Positions 59,404-64,000 of a stretch of 64,000 nt of DNA are shown piece after piece. Below the pieces are notes generated by a model. That model worked only from the letters and a program-made list of their open reading frames with translations, searched no databases and was not told the origin of the DNA. Source of the DNA: Echinicola sp. 20G (GTDB taxonomy: Bacteria > Bacteroidota > Bacteroidia > Cytophagales > Cyclobacteriaceae). The stretch covers positions 1,925,001 to 1,989,000 of the forward strand of contig NZ_AP024154.1 in the NCBI RefSeq assembly GCF_015533855.1. Reading direction: 5' to 3'. Position 1 is the first letter of the stretch, and each line of letters begins with the position of its first letter. A program made the position numbers and the translations under genes.

Positions 59404-61023
59404 TTACATTTTTTTGATAGCATCAGTGTATCTCTTCAGTTCCTTCTTCACTTTAGGGAAAAGGAAGAAAAGCCCGATCATGTTCGGGAATACCAGTGCC
59501 AAGATCATGGCATCTGAGAATTTCACGACAGCATTTAAGGTAGTGGATGCACCAATCACAATAAAAGCAATGAAGAGCATTTTATAAGTAAGGTCGGCTG
59601 CTTTGCTTCTTCCGAATAAGAATTTCCAAGATTGAAGCCCATAATAAGACCAGGAAATCATGGTAGAGAAAGCAAACAAAATAATAGCTACAGTCAATAC
59701 ATAGGAGAAATGAGGGATTACTGCGTCATAAGCCATAGTGGTCAATTCTACTCCACCGACAGATGCGCCGCCGTCTTTTAAGATTACATTTCCACTTCCA
59801 TCTCCACCATAATTAAAGATGCTTTCTACATTTTTCAAACCACCGTCAATATTGAAAAAGATAATGACCAAGGCGGTCATGGTACAAACGATCACGGTAT
59901 CGATAAGTGGTTCCAATAAGGCTACCACCCCTTCACTGGCAGGAAATTTGGTTTTTACAGCGGAGTGGGCAATGGCTGCAGATCCAGCTCCCGCTTCATT
60001 GGAGAATGCCGCACGTTGGAAGCCTACAATGATGACACCCATCATCCCGCCAAGTCCGGCCATTGGTGTGAATGCTCCTTCAATGATCAAACCAAAGGCA
60101 TCGTCAATATAGTCATAATTGGCTCCTAGGATGACCAATGAGGCCAATACATAGACACCGGCCATAAAGGGAACGATCTTTTCAGTAATGTTAGCGATTC
60201 TTTTGATACCACCAATGATCACAATGGCTACCAAAACGGCAAGTCCAACGCCTATCCAAAAACCATTGGTTTGGAAATTGATACCCAATAAATTTGAAAG
60301 CTGGGAAGCTGCCTGGTTAGATTGGAAAGCATTACCGCCACCAAAAGAAGCCCCCACACAAAGTACAGCAAATAGGCCTCCCAAAAACTGTCCCAAACGA
60401 CCTTTCTTCAAGTCATGGCCCAAGCCGCGAGAAAGGTAGTACATTGGTCCGCCGTGTACCGTTCCGTCATCTTCAATATCTCTATATTTTACTCCGAGTG
60501 TACATTCAACAAATTTTGTACTCATACCTAAGATACCACAAGCAATCATCCAGAAAGTGGCTCCAGGCCCACCAAGGGCAATGGCAACAGCTACACCAGC
60601 GATATTTCCAAGTCCCACTGTTCCAGAAACTGCAGTGGCCAAGGCTTGAAAGTGACTTACTTCTCCTCCTTTGCTTTCATCTACTACGATATCGCCGCTT
60701 TCAGGATCTTTATAAGTCTTCTCCATATCGTCATATTTGCCTCTGACCGTGTTGATCGCTAATGGCATCTTTGTGATACCTGGGGCGGCAAAATAAATGG
60801 TGAAGAAAGTAGCACCTACTACTAGTAAAATAAGGATGAAGGGGATGTTGTATTCGCCAATTGGAATGGGATAAAGTACCAGACTTTCCCAAGCGTCTGC
60901 AACTGGCTGAAAGGATTGGTCTATTCTTTGTCCAAAACTTAATTCTTCCGTAGGAGCAGCCTCTTGGGCAAATAGAGAAACGGGAAGTAGAAAAATTAAG
61001 AAGGATAGAAGTTTTCTATACAT
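59404..61023 (-). CDS. Alanine/glycine:cation symporter (AGCS family)
   Basis: 539 residues. A signal-peptide-like N terminus (ending SLFAQ) and a short soluble stretch precede the usual AGCS core with 10-11 helices: HFQALATAVSGTVGLGNIAGVAVAI (part: GTVGLGNIAGVAVAI), KFVECTLGVKYR, GGPMYYLSRGLG, FSNEAGAGSAAIAHSA and MISWSYYGLQSWKFLFG. It imports alanine, glycine or D-alanine with sodium. The periplasmic leader is longer than in E. coli-type members and common in Bacteroidetes. Confidence 0.92.
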   Translation of the reverse strand: MYRKLLSFLIFLLPVSLFAQEAAPTEELSFGQRIDQSFQPVADAWESLVLYPIPIGEYNIPFILILLVVGATFFTIYFAAPGITKMPLAINTVRGKYDDMEKTYKDPESGDIVVDESKGGEVSHFQALATAVSGTVGLGNIAGVAVAIALGGPGATFWMIACGILGMSTKFVECTLGVKYRDIEDDGTVHGGPMYYLSRGLGHDLKKGRLGQFLGGLFAVLCVGASFGGGNAFQSNQAASQLSNLLGINFQTNGFWIGVGLAVLVAIVIIGGIKRIANITEKIVPFMAGVYVLASLVILGANYDYIDDAFGLIIEGAFTPMAGLGGMMGVIIVGFQRAAFSNEAGAGSAAIAHSAVKTKFPASEGVVALLEPLIDTVIVCTMTALVIIFFNIDGGLKNVESIFNYGGDGSGNVILKDGGASVGGVELTTMAYDAVIPHFSYVLTVAIILFAFSTMISWSYYGLQSWKFLFGRSKAADLTYKMLFIAFIVIGASTTLNAVVKFSDAMILALVFPNMIGLFFLFPKVKKELKRYTDAIKKM

Positions 61024-61268
61024 AGTGAGTTTAAATTTGAATTGTATATTTGAGTCTAAAACTTAGATTTTTAATTATTTATAGTTCATAAACCCAATTC
61101 CTATCTTTCCACTTTTCTATTTCCATCCTTCCAATATATCAGACTGCCAATAGGCGCTTTCCTTGGTTGGGAATGCATCCTTCATAGCATAGATAATAAC
61201 TTATTTTGGGAGTGAATTTCATAGTAGAGGAGAAGAAATTGGACTTCTTCAAATAAATATTAATTTTT

Positions 61269-62201
61269 TCAATTAGCTAAATTAAGTTGTTTTGCTAGAA
61301 TATCAATCCCTTCATTGAAACTTTTTGGCTGATAATTCAACTGAGTTTTAGCTTTTTGAATGTTAAAACCTGTTTTTAGGGGTCTTTTTGCTGGCTGGGT
61401 AAAGGTACTTGAGTTTGTTCTATTGATCTTGGATTTGTCCAATTTAAAAAAGTCAGCCGTCTTTATTGCCATGTCGTAAGGGGTCAATAACTCTTCCCCG
61501 GAGATGTTAAAAATACCCCTAGCCTTTTGTTCTGCCATCAAAATACAACCCTCGGCTAGGTCCTCGGCCAGCGTAGGGGTTCTGAGCTGGTCGTCTACCA
61601 GTTGTAGGTCTTTGCCCTGTTCGATAGAGTTCTTCACCCAAAGTACAATGTTTGAGCGGCTCATATCGTGGGAAATACCATAAACCAGCACGGTCCGGGC
61701 AATCCCCCAATTGATGTTTGAGTGTTGGATCAGCTCTTCTGCCAATAATTTGGTCTCACCATAATAATTGACCGGGTTTGGCTTGGCAGCCTCATCATAA
61801 GGCCCATCTTCCCCATCGAAAATAAAGTCAGTAGAGACATGAACCATGTAGGAGTCATGTTGCTCACAAGCTTTGATGATATGTTGCACTGCAGCCACAT
61901 TCTGTTGGTAGCATGCCTCTTTTTCTGTTTCACATTGGTCCACATTGGTCATGGCAGCACCATGAATGACTAGGTCCGGTTGGAATTTGTTAAAGACACT
62001 TTTGACATCTTCCTGAGAAGTGATGTCCATAGAAGCATAGGTGTAATCCTTCCAAGAGGCAGGAAGCCTGCAAGCTCCCCTTCCCGTAGCGATAATTTCA
62101 AATGAACCTTTTTCGATCAAGCGCTTTACCAGCTTTTGTCCCAAAAGTCCATTGGCTCCAGTAATTAAGATAGATGGTTTATTGTTCTTCTGCGTATTCA
62201 A
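61269..62201 (-). CDS. SDR-family NAD-dependent reductase (RmlD-like dTDP-4-dehydrorhamnose reductase)
   Basis: 310 residues. Nucleotide-binding TGANGLLGQKL (residues 14-24), S123 in HVSTDFIFDG and the Y147-x3-K151 pair in YYGETK are as in RmlD-type extended SDRs. It probably makes a deoxysugar nucleotide or similar product; no other rml gene is near, so the exact role is open. Its start overlaps the end of the peptidylprolyl isomerase gene by 23 nt, so it is co-transcribed with it. Confidence 0.82.
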   Translation of the reverse strand: MNTQKNNKPSILITGANGLLGQKLVKRLIEKGSFEIIATGRGACRLPASWKDYTYASMDITSQEDVKSVFNKFQPDLVIHGAAMTNVDQCETEKEACYQQNVAAVQHIIKACEQHDSYMVHVSTDFIFDGEDGPYDEAAKPNPVNYYGETKLLAEELIQHSNINWGIARTVLVYGISHDMSRSNIVLWVKNSIEQGKDLQLVDDQLRTPTLAEDLAEGCILMAEQKARGIFNISGEELLTPYDMAIKTADFFKLDKSKINRTNSSTFTQPAKRPLKTGFNIQKAKTQLNYQPKSFNEGIDILAKQLNLAN

Positions 62202-63021
62202 AACCGTATTCTTTGGTGATTTTTTTCTTTGAGATGTTTTCTACTTCTACCGTGATATAGACAGGATCAACTGGTACGTCCATATCGTCTGTCTTTTCAG
62301 CAGCGATCTTCTCCACCACATCCATTCCTTTGATGACTTTGCCAAATACAGTATATTCTTCGTCTAGATGAGGTGTGCCACCGACAGTGGTGTAGGTGTC
62401 AATTTGTTGTGGCGTGAGCTTTTTGTCCAAGTTGATATTGAGGAACTCTTCCATTTCGCCTTTCTTGGAAAGCATCAATTGGGTCATTCCATTAAAATCT
62501 CCAAAGTTATATAGTTCCACGTAGCGCTTGGCCAAGTCCTTTCTACTTTCCAAAGTAATGTATTTCATGAAATACTTTTGTAGCCGTTTCATGTCTGTGG
62601 TCAACTCTAACTCAGTATAAACTTTTCCTTCCACAATATAAAACTGGCTGCCATTGGAGCGTTGTTCCGGGTTGATGTTGTCACCCTGGCGAGCAGCTGC
62701 TATGGCGCCTTTTTCATGGATGAGATTTTTGTTGAACTCCGCTGGAATGGTGTATTGTTCAGATTCCGGTAATACTTCCTTGGTAAAAACATCGCCTCCT
62801 TGAATCATAAAATCTTCAATGACCCGATGGAATTCAGTAGAATCGAAACGGCCGGATTCCGCTAGATCGATGAAGTTGGCTTTATGTTTTGGGGTTTCGT
62901 CGTACAGGATCGCATAGATGTCTCCATGACGTGTGTGAATTTTGATTAAAGCATCTTTTTCAGAAGCACATGAGAATACCAATGGTAGCAAGCAGGCAAA
63001 CCATAAAAGTTTCTTGTTCAT
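62179..63021 (-). CDS. Cyclophilin-type peptidylprolyl isomerase, lipoprotein
   Basis: 280 residues with lipobox VFSC (Cys 18). Cyclophilin core: HRVIEDFMIQGGDVF, EKGAIAAARQGDNINPEQRSNGSQFYI (part: RSNGSQFYI), EYTVFGKVIKGMDVVEKIA. An insertion of about 70 residues (about 150-215) between the two halves enlarges it beyond the usual 165-200. Catalyses proline cis-trans isomerisation during envelope protein folding. Middle gene of hemC-ppi-rmlD-like, 3 nt after hemC. Confidence 0.9.
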   Translation of the reverse strand: MNKKLLWFACLLPLVFSCASEKDALIKIHTRHGDIYAILYDETPKHKANFIDLAESGRFDSTEFHRVIEDFMIQGGDVFTKEVLPESEQYTIPAEFNKNLIHEKGAIAAARQGDNINPEQRSNGSQFYIVEGKVYTELELTTDMKRLQKYFMKYITLESRKDLAKRYVELYNFGDFNGMTQLMLSKKGEMEEFLNINLDKKLTPQQIDTYTTVGGTPHLDEEYTVFGKVIKGMDVVEKIAAEKTDDMDVPVDPVYITVEVENISKKKITKEYGFEYAEEQ

Positions 63022-63024
63022 AAG

Positions 63025-63960
63025 TTACTTGTTAAGGTTCCTTTTGATTTCTGCTAATATTCTGTCTCCACCGGATTGGATCACTTTTTCTGCCAGCATT
63101 TTGCCAAGCTCTTCAGCTTTTTCAGCAGCGCCAGAAATACTGTGCTGTATTCTTTCTTGGCCGTCTAGGCTTACAATGCCACCGTTGAGGGAAATTGTCC
63201 CATTTTGATAGTTGGCCAAGCAGAAGACAGGAATGCTGCATCCACCTTCCAATACTTTTAGATAGCTGCGTTCTGCAACCAACCTATACCCTGTCTCTTG
63301 ATGGTGGGTGGCTGCAATGATAAGTTTTTTAAGGTCGCTGTCCAGTCTGTGCGAAGCTTCTACTGCTATGCTTCCCTGACCTACCGCAGGGGTAAATTCA
63401 TCCAGAGAAAGTTCATGACGGATCATGTCATCATACCCCATTCTATGCGCTCCAGCATAGGCCAAAAGTAAGGCATCACAAACTCCGGATTCCATTTTTT
63501 TAATACGGGTCTGTAGGTTGCCCCTTACTTCTACGGTTTGGATATGGGGATAGAAATGCTTCAACGTGGCAACTCTCCTAGTAGAAGAAGTGCCCAGTAA
63601 TAAAGGTTTTTCCGGGTTTTTATAATCAATGTCAGTTTTGTGGCTGAGAATAATGTCATTTACTTTTTCACGCTCCGTAAAAGAGATTAACTCAAAACCT
63701 TCAGGTAAACTGGAAGGCATGTCTTTGGCGCTGTGAACAGCAATATCCACTTCGCCAGATGCTAACTGGTCTTCCAATTCTTCAGTGAAAACCCCTTTGC
63801 TTCCGATTTTTGAAATGGAGACATCGAGAATTTTGTCTCCTTTGGTTTCTATCGTGACAATTTCTGTTTGAAGTCCTTTTTCCTTAAGCAGGTCTGCAAT
63901 GTGATAAGCTTGATACAGGGCAAGTTTGCTACCTCTGGTTCCTATTTTGATAGGCTGCAT
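63025..63960 (-). CDS. hemC: Hydroxymethylbilane synthase (porphobilinogen deaminase)
   Basis: 311 residues. IGTRGSKLALYQ at the N terminus, HSAKDMPSSLPEGF, TSSTRRVATLKHFYP and VRGNLQTRI are conserved active-site blocks; LEGGCSIPVF holds the dipyrromethane-cofactor cysteine C241. It polymerises four porphobilinogen molecules in haem biosynthesis. First seen gene of a minus-strand operon. Confidence 0.96.
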   Translation of the reverse strand: MQPIKIGTRGSKLALYQAYHIADLLKEKGLQTEIVTIETKGDKILDVSISKIGSKGVFTEELEDQLASGEVDIAVHSAKDMPSSLPEGFELISFTEREKVNDIILSHKTDIDYKNPEKPLLLGTSSTRRVATLKHFYPHIQTVEVRGNLQTRIKKMESGVCDALLLAYAGAHRMGYDDMIRHELSLDEFTPAVGQGSIAVEASHRLDSDLKKLIIAATHHQETGYRLVAERSYLKVLEGGCSIPVFCLANYQNGTISLNGGIVSLDGQERIQHSISGAAEKAEELGKMLAEKVIQSGGDRILAEIKRNLNK

Positions 63961-64000
63961 TATTCTTTGATTTTTCTTTTAGTTGTTTTTTTGTTGGCGG

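Overview
The window reads as chromosomal DNA of a marine or soil Bacteroidetes, most likely family Cyclobacteriaceae (Echinicola/Cyclobacterium/Algoriphagus-like). The signs are many lipoproteins with short Bacteroidetes-type lipoboxes, start codons without clear Shine-Dalgarno sequences, promoters of the Bacteroidetes TAnnTTTG type, an E1 alpha/beta fusion dehydrogenase, many polysaccharide-degrading enzymes and dispersed palindromic intergenic repeats. I see no tRNA, rRNA, CRISPR array, prophage or transposase gene.

Region 1 (about 16-23180, all on +) is a carbohydrate cluster: a sodium:solute symporter, a GH78-like rhamnosidase, two GH2 enzymes, a GH106-like rhamnosidase lipoprotein, a propeller-fold glycosidase lipoprotein and a sialate-O-acetylesterase-type esterase. 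Embedded in it is a small-molecule module: a Gfo/Idh/MocA oxidoreductase, a RuBisCO-like protein, a DUF1537 four-carbon acid sugar kinase, an Asp/Glu-racemase-fold protein and a BASS-type transporter. RuBisCO-like protein plus DUF1537 kinase is the pairing known from D-apiose (isoapionate) catabolism, and apiose and rhamnose are both pectin rhamnogalacturonan-II sugars. The cluster could therefore strip rhamnose- and apiose-rich pectin side chains and catabolise the released branched sugar. There is no SusC/SusD pair. A strong terminator at 23149-23179 closes the cluster.

Region 2 (23311-40400) is mixed housekeeping and accessory: a bestrophin-like channel, RlpA, SbcD-SbcC, a small lipoprotein, a minus-strand pair of glycosidases (GH127-like and a DUF5703/GH95-like protein, a second small saccharide locus), a methyltransferase, a thioredoxin-like protein, an OmpA-family protein and a DUF4221-like lipoprotein. 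Region 3 (40542-48037) is an RND efflux locus with one adaptor and two different permeases. Region 4 (48259-55900) has an outer-membrane barrel, divergent propeller-type lipoproteins, and a family of three small secreted beta-rich proteins, two of which share duplicated promoters and a conserved folded mRNA leader. Region 5 (55946-63960) has the 2-oxoacid dehydrogenase E1 fusion with a divergent HMA-AraC regulator, a porin-like barrel, an alanine/glycine:cation symporter, and a minus-strand operon hemC - peptidylprolyl isomerase - RmlD-like reductase.

Between genes the striking structure is (i) degenerate repeats with an exact 7-nt period that begin at stop codons or run into start codons in at least eight gaps, (ii) several classes of palindromic or serial-hairpin elements, and (iii) the conserved leader upstream of the two secreted-protein paralogues. 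These, together with the RuBisCO-like module, are the best candidates for undescribed biology.
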